The notes below the pieces were generated by a model. That model made no database searches. It saw only the letters and a program-made list of their open reading frames with translations, and had not been told where the DNA came from. Shown piece after piece: positions 7,301 through 14,528 of a stretch of 31,504 bases of DNA. Position 1 is the stretch's first letter, and every line of letters starts with the position of its first letter. The stretch spans positions 1-31,504 of IMG/VR virus record IMGVR_UViG_3300042429_000192; one strand, written 5' to 3'. The DNA is from a virus. A program made the translations under genes and the position numbers.

Positions 7301-9122
7301 CTTGCAATTTGTAGGCAGATGTTGTTCCATTAATTACTAAATTAGTTCCATCCTGATATATTATTGAATCTGTTATTGAATCAACATCTGTTGCAATTGG
7401 GATATAATTTTCGGTCAATGAACCACTTATTGCAGGTGCGCCCAAAATTGTTTCAATATCTGCTTTTGTTCCTGCTCTTAAAACACCTGTGCTTGTTGTG
7501 CCAATTAATGTATTAGTAACTATTAATTGTTTTATGGTTCCATCATTAAACAAACGTAAACTTTGAATCCAATCTGTTCCATCATAAACGTTAAATGATA
7601 ATGAATCATCAAAAGTTTCAGCAATTATTTTTGAAAATGTATTTACATATAAATTGTCGGCTTTTAATTCACCAATTACGGTAAAATCATAAAATCCTGT
7701 TTCGCCATTTACTATAACTTTCCCATCCTCATCAACAAAAATTGGTGAATCAATATAAAAATCTGTGTCATCGTAAAATGGCAAATAACCCTGTGTGCCA
7801 ACATCTAATGCATCGACTGAATTGTCAACGTTGATCCGTATGCCTCTTGGCTTTGTCGTTACAGGTACGGTGTCCTCAGCATTTAAAATTGCAAGCAATG
7901 ATTTACCAACATCTGTCGCATTGATTGCTGAATAAATATTCTTATTTATCCACAGGCTTTCAACCTCATCATAAAACAAAACATCCTCATCTGTTTCATC
8001 TGTGATTTGAACATCGTGTAATTCATTTAATTCATCTACACCCTCAGATAAATAAACATAAATTTTACCATTATTTTGATGTGCATATAAAACGTATCCA
8101 ATTTGAACAGGATGCGTTTCAGGCTCAATGTTTGTTAATTGTCCTGCAACCGTTTCACTCAGCCAAAGGGCATCACCATCTGCCCAAGTTTCATCTTGCA
8201 AATCACCTGTTGTGTCTATATTTCTGACCTCACCAAATGATGTAACAAATCCCTCTTGATTATTAGTTATGTTTTCTGTAACAATACCTAATATTCCTGT
8301 ATGATTTACTTTTGAATCTGCTTGCGCTAATAATACAGCCAATCTTTGGCCCTGTGAACCACCTTCTGATTCGTTTCTAACTCTAACAACTTTGTATGCC
8401 GCCTCAGTTAAATTAGCACCTGTTTTATTTACAACCCTAACAACCTGCTCCTGTCCTAATTGTAAAGTAACATTACCACCTTTCAATTTTAAATCGACCG
8501 TACCATCAATATTATTCCATGACATTGTTCCAGCCGTTGTTGGAATTGATGTTGGTGCTAAATTGAATTGAATGAAATCAGAAATTAGGCCAAATGTGCC
8601 TAAATTTAAATTCTGTGTTGCACCTGTATACGGCACATAGCCTCCGCCTCCGCCTCCACCATTAATAATATTCCACCAAATCTTTTCAATTGATGTCAAT
8701 ACCGTATCAGCAGCTGTAACCGTTCCTGTAATTGGAACAAATCCTGTTAATGTTGTTGCAAGTACGCGGCCCGTTGTAAAATATAGCCTTGAACCTTCGG
8801 CAATTGCTGATGTTGTTGATCCAATTGCCAAATACAAACCATCTGCCTCTGTACGCGTTAAATATAATGCACTTGCGGCCGCAGCTGTCAAATATGAATT
8901 TGAATCTAGCGATCCATCGGCTTTTAAAAATTGGCTTGAACTGCCACCTGTAACTTTAAATATTGATGCGCGAATAAATCCATTATCATCTATGAAAATA
9001 CCTGTACCCTGACCAAAACCATCCGAAATTTGCTTTTCGCTTTCAGTTAGGATGTCATTGTCGATCATTTTCAACAATGCTTTGTAGGTTTCCGATACTA
9101 ATTTGCCCGTTAATGTTGCCAT
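4398..9122 (-). CDS. Large tail fibre with C-terminal S74 intramolecular chaperone
   Basis: A 1574-residue receptor-binding fibre candidate, the largest gene here. The N-terminal 200 residues include EADGLYLAIGS and a seven-glycine hinge before YVPYTGATQNLNLG, common in Bacteroidota phage fibres. The central part has phage-fibre repeats such as SFNTRTGAVTLTSTDV. From about residue 970 on there are repeated GN(V/I)GIG(T/V)(S/T)(S/T)P units. The last 106 residues form an S74 (endosialidase-type) chaperone: ALSDVNKKKN keeps the Ser and Lys expected for self-cleavage, followed by DLGFIAQEI and a terminal coiled coil. The chaperone would drive trimer folding and cleave itself off. Residue positions are approximate. 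Confidence 0.92.
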   Translation of the reverse strand: MATLTGKLVSETYKALLKMIDNDILTESEKQISDGFGQGTGIFIDDNGFIRASIFKVTGGSSSQFLKADGSLDSNSYLTAAAASALYLTRTEADGLYLAIGSTTSAIAEGSRLYFTTGRVLATTLTGFVPITGTVTAADTVLTSIEKIWWNIINGGGGGGGYVPYTGATQNLNLGTFGLISDFIQFNLAPTSIPTTAGTMSWNNIDGTVDLKLKGGNVTLQLGQEQVVRVVNKTGANLTEAAYKVVRVRNESEGGSQGQRLAVLLAQADSKVNHTGILGIVTENITNNQEGFVTSFGEVRNIDTTGDLQDETWADGDALWLSETVAGQLTNIEPETHPVQIGYVLYAHQNNGKIYVYLSEGVDELNELHDVQITDETDEDVLFYDEVESLWINKNIYSAINATDVGKSLLAILNAEDTVPVTTKPRGIRINVDNSVDALDVGTQGYLPFYDDTDFYIDSPIFVDEDGKVIVNGETGFYDFTVIGELKADNLYVNTFSKIIAETFDDSLSFNVYDGTDWIQSLRLFNDGTIKQLIVTNTLIGTTSTGVLRAGTKADIETILGAPAISGSLTENYIPIATDVDSITDSIIYQDGTNLVINGTTSAYKLQVNGTFSADELYVFGTGRITPNLVSGYVTHSVINSSTFNNVLRLHKNQDIQQFKITNGIVYADDFGYLAKATSGQIIAGLGFVPYNSTNPDGFIAPGTFFATNPLIWDQFTNTISMSQASDLNNGWLSASDWTTFNNKGGGSVSSVSATVPTGFAISGSPITTSGTLGITFASGYSLPTNVKQSNWDDAYTFVAGFPTQTGNAGKYLTTDGSSLSWGTVTAGVSSFNTRTGAVTLTSTDVTTALGYTPVTQARTLTINGTTYDLSADRAWTVSAGSSARNVSTFTATAGQTTFTITGGYTPNLVDVFLNGVRLTGVDFTATNGTTIVLTEGVRVNDIIDVVNYLNAATLGVTGSGTSGYLPKWTGTSVVSNSLIYETNSSIGIGTITPDLYGFGSSGRYLTLQSGSGGFSLIQVISDSTSGSGINFGNTTIRRASIDGLDGSNLIFSTNASNSGTSVTERMRITSAGNIGIGVSSPETYSLAGKHIELFGGSSYSFYHFNTNTVKAFLSSNESAGSSSLFTFSNHPLFLGTNNTARMVINTSGNVGIGTSSPQHILHISGASQTTILKISSVDQASGTLALGDGLSTSINVGIWRGQPSSLSSGNTLNLGGYDGIAFTSGTTVIGSQSERMRITPTGNVGIGTTTPTGTYGKLSVAGGISILNDNNAKLEIGRYASFAPNSYIKLGPSSNALHITNNNDNVDIFCILNSGIVGIGTVQPSAGFGGTIANVKLALLNGTAGSAGGTSVLLIGGDNNHYSSITAEHTGGGNTYLAFGTSTGAVNPSEKMRIDANGNVMINTTSVLDKLSINGGVRTTGSGSGFFFGDRSSSNFFGWYAAGNNPYLFNGAVGNIASINPSNGAYTALSDVNKKKNFEKSKYGLAEILLLNPQLYNLKIDNEGDKKDLGFIAQEIKNIIPQAYIETDDFIGLNYQAITATSVKAIQELDYKFETQAEKIARLETRVQQLEAK

Positions 9123-9147
9123 TTAAATCGCTTTAATTTTATGCAAT

Positions 9148-9576
9148 TTAGAAAAATTTTGGCCTCAAATTTATCAAAATGTAAACCAATGCGATCCCAA
9201 CCAAAATAACCCATGGTGTCCAATCAAATTGCTTTTTAATTTCTGTTTTGTAAACCGTCCTAGTAATAATTTTATAATCCACCCGATAATTATCAGATTG
9301 CACAAATGGATAGTAATGAACAATGGCCCGTAGCTTGCCGTTCTTTGCCTCAATCGACACATTACCTTGCTGCGCTTTAATTCGTTCTCTGAATGGCAAC
9401 AATATGCCATTTGAATCACATGGATTATCAATCATGATTGTGTCAATTACCTTATCATATTTGGTGATAATCTTTTGCACAAAAATTGAATCATGCTTGA
9501 TTTCTTGTTGCTGGATTTGCGTGGATTTACAGGATCCTAAAATTAGGATCATTGCAATGATGATTAGATTTTTCAT
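9148..9576 (-). CDS. Putative unimolecular spanin (lipoprotein with C-terminal membrane helix)
   Basis: A 142-residue protein. It begins MKNLIIIAMILILGSCKS, a lipoprotein signal with lipobox LGSC, so the mature protein should be acylated at Cys16. The C-terminus carries a single hydrophobic helix, WVILVGIALVYILI, followed by the basic tail NLRPKFF. An outer-membrane lipid anchor plus an inner-membrane helix on one chain is the plan of u-spanins such as phage T1 gp11, which fuse inner and outer membranes at lysis. It follows the endolysin by 7 bases. No embedded second lipoprotein frame is seen. The assignment rests on topology and position, not sequence identity. Confidence 0.72.
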   Translation of the reverse strand: MKNLIIIAMILILGSCKSTQIQQQEIKHDSIFVQKIITKYDKVIDTIMIDNPCDSNGILLPFRERIKAQQGNVSIEAKNGKLRAIVHYYPFVQSDNYRVDYKIITRTVYKTEIKKQFDWTPWVILVGIALVYILINLRPKFF

Positions 9577-9583
9577 TTATAAG

Positions 9584-10072
9584 TTAGATTGAAACGTATC
9601 CTGTTGCATCCACTAATTTTCGCGAATGCAATTCTTTTAATTTTGCAATTGAATATCCAAATGATTTTTGGAAATGTGGCGCATCAACAAATTTCCACTC
9701 ACCGCCCCAATCCCAACCGTATTTTTTAAAAATTGCAACGCATTCCATCCAATCTGATTTGCCATCACCATCAAAATCTGATTTGGTATCCCATAGTGCT
9801 ACCTTACCATCCTTAATTAAAACAATGTCAATAGCTAAACCATAATTGTGGTATGAATCACCACCTTTTGCGTTAGTAACCTTGGCCCCAGCTTTGGTGC
9901 GACCTTGCGCATACAGATCATCCTGCTCTTTAAAGGTCCGCAAAGTATGCGTGAAACGACAAATCGCACGGCCTGTTAATGCCAATGCGATTTCAGTATA
10001 AATTTTATCTGCCTCCGCTCTTAACTTTGGATGCATCAATTTAATCCTGTCTAATGTCTTTGGATCCTTCAC
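9584..10072 (-). CDS. Endolysin, M15-type L-Ala-D-Glu (or DD/LD) peptidase
   Basis: A 162-residue cytoplasmic murein peptidase. Zinc-site motifs of the M15 (VanY/CwlK/T5 Lys) family are visible: SYHNYGLAIDI near residues 73-83, giving the His and Asp ligands, and DAPHFQ near residue 130, giving the second His. Between them DFDGDGKSDW looks like a calcium-binding loop similar to the regulatory loop described in T5 endolysin. The GWDWGGEW segment is also usual for the family. No signal peptide is present, so it needs a holin for release. It lies between a coiled-coil membrane protein and the spanin-like gene. Bond specificity is not determined here. Confidence 0.9.
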   Translation of the reverse strand: MKDPKTLDRIKLMHPKLRAEADKIYTEIALALTGRAICRFTHTLRTFKEQDDLYAQGRTKAGAKVTNAKGGDSYHNYGLAIDIVLIKDGKVALWDTKSDFDGDGKSDWMECVAIFKKYGWDWGGEWKFVDAPHFQKSFGYSIAKLKELHSRKLVDATGYVSI

Positions 10073-10342
10073 CTATTTAGGCTGTTTACCTGACTTTAAT
10101 TTGCTGTTTTCTGTACGCAAATGGATTACCTCCTCAGTTAACTCATCCACCTTTTTGCTTAGATCATTTACTTTTGCCTCCAATCGGTCATTCATTGCGG
10201 TGATCATATCAATCACTTTTTGCGATGCCTCCAATTGGACATTTGAAATGTCCGCATTTTCCTTTTTTCTTCCGAATATCCAAGTAACAACAGATGCAAT
10301 ACCTGCTGATGCGCTTGGAACCACTATTTCGTTAATCTCCAT
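10073..10342 (-). CDS. Small membrane coiled-coil protein, possible holin
   Basis: An 89-residue protein with a short hydrophobic N-terminal stretch (residues about 7-23, VVPSASAGIASVVTWIFG), basic residues RKK, and then a long heptad-patterned coiled coil (residues 40-82). Proteins of this plan are common next to endolysins in Bacteroidota phages. It starts inside the end of the tail completion gene (11-base overlap) and ends directly before the endolysin. Position suggests a lysis role, either as holin or as a lysis regulator, but the single weak membrane segment makes this uncertain. Confidence 0.65.
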   Translation of the reverse strand: MEINEIVVPSASAGIASVVTWIFGRKKENADISNVQLEASQKVIDMITAMNDRLEAKVNDLSKKVDELTEEVIHLRTENSKLKSGKQPK

Positions 10343-10778
10343 TTAGCTGTTGAATCTTATTTGATACCTCTAAAATACCACGAAAATATGTAAAATCTTC
10401 ATCCTCATCTGTCAAATATGAAATGCCCTCATTTATGCAGGTAAAAACTTGAAATCCATCGGCAGAAAGGTCAAAGTAACCCGCTGACCTTGTGCGAATT
10501 AAATTCAAAACCTGTGACATTGCCGTGTTAACATCCAACTCCCCACCTGAATCACCTTGGAATCGTGTAATTATTTCAATTCGTGTCAATGTTTCACTTA
10601 TAAATGATGTTTGATTAAAATCTGCCTCATTTGTGCTGACCGAATACACGTGAATGTATGGAAATGTGCTGGATGATGGCACACGATTGAACACAGGCAA
10701 TGCAGATCCGTGCAGGATCACCGTACCTGTTAATCGCGTTATGATCGCTTTGCGAATAAATTGAATTGCCTCTAACAT
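10332..10778 (-). CDS. Tail completion protein, gp17/DUF3168-like
   Basis: A 148-residue protein in the position of the SPP1 gp17/lambda gpU-type tail terminator or completion proteins. It follows an HK97 gp10-like protein. Family-like features are the N-terminal helix MLEAIQFIRKAIITRL, VPSSSTFPYIHVYS and RIEIITRFQGD followed by a helical AMSQVLNLIRTR. Such proteins cap the tail tube or join tail to connector. The start overlaps the previous stop by one base. Assignment is by order and pattern; sequence similarity in this family is weak. Confidence 0.75.
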   Translation of the reverse strand: MLEAIQFIRKAIITRLTGTVILHGSALPVFNRVPSSSTFPYIHVYSVSTNEADFNQTSFISETLTRIEIITRFQGDSGGELDVNTAMSQVLNLIRTRSAGYFDLSADGFQVFTCINEGISYLTDEDEDFTYFRGILEVSNKIQQLNGD

Positions 10779-11218
10779 TATTTTGTTATGTTCTTGATTT
10801 TGCGATCTACTCGCTTGATTAATTGATCAAATTCAACACGTAATGCAGGAAAAAAGAATGGCCTTGCATAAACGAAACCACGGCCCTTACCTTTGCCTTT
10901 AAATTGTGCAGCATACGTTTCAGGAAAACCCACATCTCTTAAAAATTTTAATGTGACACCACGGCCCGTTCCAAATTCTATGTATGGTGCATATTTTGCA
11001 CCTGCTCTAATCTCAATATTAGTTTGATTCACACGTTCGGCTCTAATGGATTGCATCAAATTGCCTGTATCATGTGGTGCCGTTAGCTTCATTCGCTGTG
11101 TGGCTTTGAATGCTGTCGTGGCCAACTCATTAGACAATTCCTGTTTGGACAGATCCTGCAATTGCTTGATCTTATTGCGTAACATCGCCAAATCTGTTTT
11201 GTCTACACTTATGTTCAT
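10778..11218 (-). CDS. HK97 gp10-like head-tail/tail component
   Basis: A 146-residue protein matching the HK97 gp10 family pattern. The helical N-terminus is followed by TAPHDTGNLMQSI around residues 48-60, a hallmark, then AKYAPYIEFGTG around residues 73-84, and a C-terminal RPFFFPALRVEFDQLIKRV. These proteins act at the connector-tail interface of siphophages. It overlaps the upstream adaptor gene by four bases (ATGA), so translation is coupled. Confidence 0.88.
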   Translation of the reverse strand: MNISVDKTDLAMLRNKIKQLQDLSKQELSNELATTAFKATQRMKLTAPHDTGNLMQSIRAERVNQTNIEIRAGAKYAPYIEFGTGRGVTLKFLRDVGFPETYAAQFKGKGKGRGFVYARPFFFPALRVEFDQLIKRVDRKIKNITK

Positions 11219-11547
11219 TGTCCTATTTTAGTCAATGTGGATTTTACCCAAAAGTTTTCAAACGTTTGGAACGTGCTGTTTAATCTGTATTCTGCATTGT
11301 TGCCTTCAACCTGCAATACATCCTCATTTTGAATTAAATCAGCTGTTGGCTTGCGCATAATAATCTCGATTTTTACCTCATGTAAACGGATGCCATTTTT
11401 TGCATCAATATCACCTGATGTTTCCTGCACTCTTGCCCAATATGTTCCAACCGTTGATTTGGTAGATGTCCACCCACCAAACCCATCGGCTGTTTTTGTC
11501 AATCGCTTAACGATCACACGTTGTTTTAAAATGCTTGAATTATCCAT
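11215..11547 (-). CDS. Head-tail adaptor/stopper, SPP1 gp16-like
   Basis: A 110-residue beta-rich protein of the head closure family. The pattern VIVKRLTKTADGFGGW followed by YWARVQETSG and later NSTFQTFENFW is typical of the SPP1 gp16/HK97-type stopper, which closes the connector and prevents DNA leakage until the tail attaches. It starts on the upstream stop (TAATG) and overlaps the gp10-like gene by four bases. Its place between gp6-like and gp10-like genes supports the call. Confidence 0.85.
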   Translation of the reverse strand: MDNSSILKQRVIVKRLTKTADGFGGWTSTKSTVGTYWARVQETSGDIDAKNGIRLHEVKIEIIMRKPTADLIQNEDVLQVEGNNAEYRLNSTFQTFENFWVKSTLTKIGQ

Positions 11548-12056
11548 TAAATAAATACGGATTTATAGCCATCCAAAATCCTCCGATAATTGCTCGGTAA
11601 ATCTGCTTGAATAGTTCCTGTGATAAAATCTGTTCTATTGTCGTAATACGTAGAAACCATTTGTAATAAAACCTGTTTCAACAGGCCATCACTCATGCCC
11701 TCAGTAATGTAATTAATTTTGATGTCGCGACCATTACCATCTAATTCGATCATGGTATCACCCAAACCGTATTCTGTAAATGTCACAATTTCTCCACGAA
11801 CCGTGACTTCCTCAATGGATTCAATTGGTCCAAATGGAACATCGATCAACCCATCATGTGAATAATCAAGGTAATATGTACGATCCTTTGACACGATGTC
11901 ACGGCTCATATAGTTTTCCGCAACGATCCGTGCCTCCACGATCATATCATCCAGCAATCCATCATCGGCAGCTGTATCAATACGAATGAACAATTTTGCA
12001 TCAGCAACTGAAATGATTTCAGATCCTAATGTTTCATTTATTTTAATTTGTCGCAT
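11547..12056 (-). CDS. Head-tail connector protein, gp6/gp15-like
   Basis: A 169-residue helical adaptor, similar in pattern to HK97 gp6/SPP1 gp15 connector proteins that form a ring beneath the portal. SVADAKLFIRIDTAADDGLLD and MIVEARIVAENYM near the N-terminus are the usual signature; the C-terminal part has LLKQVLLQMVSTYYDNR. I chose ATG at 12056 (MRQIKINETLG), one base after the preceding stop. A longer frame with an earlier ATG at 12113 would be lysine-rich and overlap the upstream gene. Confidence 0.87.
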   Translation of the reverse strand: MRQIKINETLGSEIISVADAKLFIRIDTAADDGLLDDMIVEARIVAENYMSRDIVSKDRTYYLDYSHDGLIDVPFGPIESIEEVTVRGEIVTFTEYGLGDTMIELDGNGRDIKINYITEGMSDGLLKQVLLQMVSTYYDNRTDFITGTIQADLPSNYRRILDGYKSVFI

Positions 12057-12057
12057 T

Positions 12058-12291
12058 TTATTTGCGTTTACGGTAAACCTTTTTTTCCTCTTTTGTTTCA
12101 ATCTCAGATTCAATTTCCTCAGATTCTGATTCGATTTCCTCTAATTCTTTTACGATTTTAGTATCAAGTTTTGCTGCGTAATCTTTTTCCAAATACCACT
12201 TTGCAACATCGTTTGAAACCTCTACTAATTCACCAGCTTTGTGGTAAATCTTACCATCATAAACCGTTTTTTTCATTAATAATTTCTCCAT
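12058..12291 (-). CDS. Small acidic/basic head-region protein
   Basis: A 77-residue protein. The N-terminal part (MKKTVYDGKIYHKAGELVEV, then AKWYLEKDYA) resembles a small domain often encoded next to capsid genes in tailed phages, with a strand-turn-strand and a helix. The C-terminal third is an extended run of glutamates followed by KKVYRKRK, likely disordered. The start could be ATG at 12291 or the internal ATG at 12276. It lies right after the capsid terminator and just before the connector gene. Function is unknown; a head decoration or connector assembly role is only suggested by position. Confidence 0.7.
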   Translation of the reverse strand: MEKLLMKKTVYDGKIYHKAGELVEVSNDVAKWYLEKDYAAKLDTKIVKELEEIESESEEIESEIETKEEKKVYRKRK

Positions 12292-12311
12292 GATTGTTTA
12301 TTTATTGAGCA

Positions 12312-12350
12312 AATATAAAAAGAAAAGCCACCCAATTTCTTAGGTGGCCT
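12312..12350 (-). terminator. Intrinsic terminator after the capsid gene, with overlapping -7 box
   Basis: Minus strand reads GCCACC, a 10-base loop, GGTGGC and then TTTTCTTTTT, a good intrinsic terminator just downstream of the major capsid stop (12373). A TATATTTG box (12319-12312) overlaps the end of the U-tract and sits about 20 bases before the next ATG. Transcription may therefore end and restart here, which would let the capsid protein be made in excess. Confidence 0.78.
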
Positions 12351-12372
12351 CCTTCATTTTCAACCTTAAAAA

Positions 12373-13569
12373 TTACGGTGTTTCTAATGCAGCCATATCA
12401 GTAGCAAAATCACCTGTAACAAATGCCAATGGAGCATAGTTTGTTAAAGCAATTCTTTCTACTAAACGAACCGTCACGAAACCATCGCGTACGTTTGTTC
12501 CATCCTCACGGAAGAACTCCAAGCTGATGTTCTCACGAACCCATAATTGAGTACCCATAGCAAAATTACCTACTAAGTAATCACCTGCTGGGATAGCTGT
12601 GTTAACAACAACAGGTACACCCATAAAGTTAGGCTGTAATCCCATGTACACTTGATCTTTCAAGTATTCGTTTGTTGTAGCTTTCAATAATAAGATTTTG
12701 TGGAAATCTGTTGGATTCAACATGATGTAATCAGGTGTGTAGTTAACCAATGCTAATTGATTGATTGCTACTACCAAAACATCAAATTGATTTGCTGCGT
12801 TTACAGCATCAGTAAATGCACCTGCTGCGAAAGCTGTTGCATCTGTGATGATACCTGACAAGTTTGGTGCAGTTCCGTTACCTGACAACAATTGAGTATC
12901 CTCAACGGTTAATAATTTCTCAGGTGCGCGAGCTGCAAGGTAAGATGTCAATTGAGGCGTATCAGCTAACATTTCCTCAGAAATACGGAAAAATGTACCG
13001 ATTTTACGAACGTTAGCATCGTATGCAGTTAAATCAAAATCTGATTGTCCTAATGTAGATCCTTGCGCTCTTGTCGCTGCTGCGTTGTCAAATGCTGATT
13101 CCTTAACAAAACGAACAACCTCAGATGATGTTGTACCTGTTGGCAACAATTGACGAACGTGTACAGGACGCGTTGGATCATACTTGATACCTGAAACGTA
13201 TTGTGCTGGGATAACTTCACCTGTAAAGCTATTTGCTACGGTCATGTCACCTGCCTTGATTTCAAATGATGCTGAACGTGATGTTCCGTTGATCATTCCC
13301 TCTAATGCACCTTTTTTGATTCCTTCAATCAATCCTGATTTGAAATCATGTCCTGATGCACCTGATGCCGTTTTCTTTGCTGCAACTTCTTGCGCATCGA
13401 TACGTGAATGAATATCGTTGAATTTAGCTTCTAAATTCTTGATTTCACCTTTTAATAACTCATCAGCTTTTCCGAAAGCTGATTCAACTGCTTGACCTTG
13501 CGCCTTCTCGATACGTGCATCGATCTGTGCTGAAATTTGGTCTAATTGGTTTTTAACTTCTAATTCCAT
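12373..13569 (-). CDS. Major capsid protein, HK97 fold
   Basis: A 398-residue HK97-type coat protein. Residues 1 to about 100 form a coiled-coil, scaffold-like delta domain (repeated charged helices), expected to be removed by the protease encoded just upstream. The mature part begins near the SASFEIKAGDMTVANSFTG region. It continues with IPAQYVSGI, RKIGTFFRISEEMLAD (E-loop/spine region), DYIMLNPTDFHKILLLK, GVPVVVNTAIPAGDYLVGNF and a terminal LVERIALTNYAPLAFV, all familiar family elements. It is followed by a strong terminator. Codon use looks tuned, with repeated preferred codons and fewer AT-rich runs than neighbours. Confidence 0.95.
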   Translation of the reverse strand: MELEVKNQLDQISAQIDARIEKAQGQAVESAFGKADELLKGEIKNLEAKFNDIHSRIDAQEVAAKKTASGASGHDFKSGLIEGIKKGALEGMINGTSRSASFEIKAGDMTVANSFTGEVIPAQYVSGIKYDPTRPVHVRQLLPTGTTSSEVVRFVKESAFDNAAATRAQGSTLGQSDFDLTAYDANVRKIGTFFRISEEMLADTPQLTSYLAARAPEKLLTVEDTQLLSGNGTAPNLSGIITDATAFAAGAFTDAVNAANQFDVLVVAINQLALVNYTPDYIMLNPTDFHKILLLKATTNEYLKDQVYMGLQPNFMGVPVVVNTAIPAGDYLVGNFAMGTQLWVRENISLEFFREDGTNVRDGFVTVRLVERIALTNYAPLAFVTGDFATDMAALETP

Positions 13570-13575
13570 TTTAGA

Positions 13576-14262
13576 TTATTTTAAATTTTTTAGTAAATAA
13601 TTAAATATTTCGGATGCCTCAGCCTTGTGATCTACTTGCGGCACGGTGACTTCCTCTGTCGGCCGTGTGCTTAATTCAACCAATAATGACTTCAACTTCA
13701 TCAACTCACCTTCAATTGCGTATCCAAGTTCATCAGATACGTTTTCTTTTTTAATCATTTTGGCCAAAACATCAAAACGTTTTGCCAATAGTTCTTGATC
13801 AATTTCTCCTTTAGCATCAGTAATTACCGCCATTGGATTTGCTGCCAAAGTAACACAGCTGATTTCATACAACTTTACTTCCTTCAACTCACGCACACCA
13901 TCCTGTCTGTAATTCTTTTGAATCGGCATAATGCCCACAGAATTTTCCGTGATCACACCGTTTTTCATTAACAACAAAATATCCTCACCCATACGTGTCA
14001 TTGGAATCTGTGCCACAAATGCCAAACCTTTTTGGTCCTCATACAATTCGTTGAACTTACCTAATGGCTGATCAATACGGTGCTGGTTTACATATCTTAC
14101 GCGTGACTTGTTTTCCAACAAAGTTTTCGTGTATGCACCCTGCATAATAATGTCATTGTCTGAATCGATATTGCCGAAATATGAACCGTATCCTTTTACG
14201 ATACCGTTAACCTCATCAATATCCTCTAAACTGCCGATGGATGCCTGCTTGTATAAAATCAT
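13576..14262 (-). CDS. Prohead protease, HK97/U35 (S78) type
   Basis: A 228-residue head maturation protease. Catalytic motifs are visible: RVRYVNQHRIDQPLGKF (nucleophile-activating His about residue 61), ITENSVGIMP (catalytic Ser) and LYEISCVTLAANPMA, the typical strand after it. The opening GIVKGYGSYFGNIDSDND is also family-like. It would cleave the delta domain of the capsid protein encoded immediately downstream, with a 6-base gap. The C-terminal 60 residues are helical and probably act in self-assembly. A promoter-like pair precedes it (14279-14312), separating it from the toxin-like module upstream. Confidence 0.92.
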   Translation of the reverse strand: MILYKQASIGSLEDIDEVNGIVKGYGSYFGNIDSDNDIIMQGAYTKTLLENKSRVRYVNQHRIDQPLGKFNELYEDQKGLAFVAQIPMTRMGEDILLLMKNGVITENSVGIMPIQKNYRQDGVRELKEVKLYEISCVTLAANPMAVITDAKGEIDQELLAKRFDVLAKMIKKENVSDELGYAIEGELMKLKSLLVELSTRPTEEVTVPQVDHKAEASEIFNYLLKNLK

Positions 14263-14278
14263 ATCTTTTACTTTTGCT

Positions 14279-14312
14279 CAAAATTAATCAAATCACTAAT
14301 CAGAATACCAAA
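14279..14312 (-). promoter_or_regulatory. Promoter before protease and capsid genes
   Basis: Minus strand shows TTTG (14312-14309, itself the end of a TATATTTG), a 22-base spacer and TAATTTTG (14286-14279), about 17 bases before the protease ATG. This fits the TTG-N17-23-TAnnTTTG pattern of Flavobacterium. It lies in the only gap of the head operon other than the terminase-portal gap and directly follows the putative immunity gene. Confidence 0.45.
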
Positions 14313-14326
14313 TATAAAAATTAATT

Positions 14327-14527
14327 TTATTCATATTTAATCAATCCACCATCATCAACAGAATCATCATCATAAACATAAATGATTTTCCTGCCATTGG
14401 CATTTTTTAACATTTCAATCATTATTTCCATATCAACATTAAATAAATATTGTGTTGGATTTTTTGAATTTGGATGCAATGCCATATATTCAACAATTAA
14501 TCGATTAAATTCATCAATGATTTCCAT
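14327..14527 (-). CDS. Small acidic protein, candidate immunity partner of the MuF toxin
   Basis: A 66-residue orphan of no family I recognise, starting MEIIDEFNRLIVEYMALHPN with ATG one base after the MuF-metallopeptidase stop. It looks like two or three helices and a strand (RKIIYVYDDDS) with an acidic C-terminus (about 13 Asp/Glu overall). There is no signal peptide. Like the 3' part of the upstream gene it is very AT-rich (about 27% G+C by hand count over 14341-14520). It sits where head operons of related phages usually go straight from MuF to protease. A role as immunity protein binding the HExxH domain is inference from position, size and composition. Confidence 0.68.
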   Translation of the reverse strand: MEIIDEFNRLIVEYMALHPNSKNPTQYLFNVDMEIMIEMLKNANGRKIIYVYDDDSVDDGGLIKYE

Positions 14528-14528
14528 A

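Noticed and set aside
8875-8882. GCGGCCGC palindrome in an AT-rich genome
   Set aside because: It encodes an alanine run inside the fibre gene; no second copy or context suggests a regulatory site.
9174-9431. 85-codon frame embedded in the spanin-like gene, which could suggest an Rz/Rz1-type pair
   Set aside because: It has no lipobox or signal sequence and poor composition; the host gene alone has both lipid and membrane anchors.
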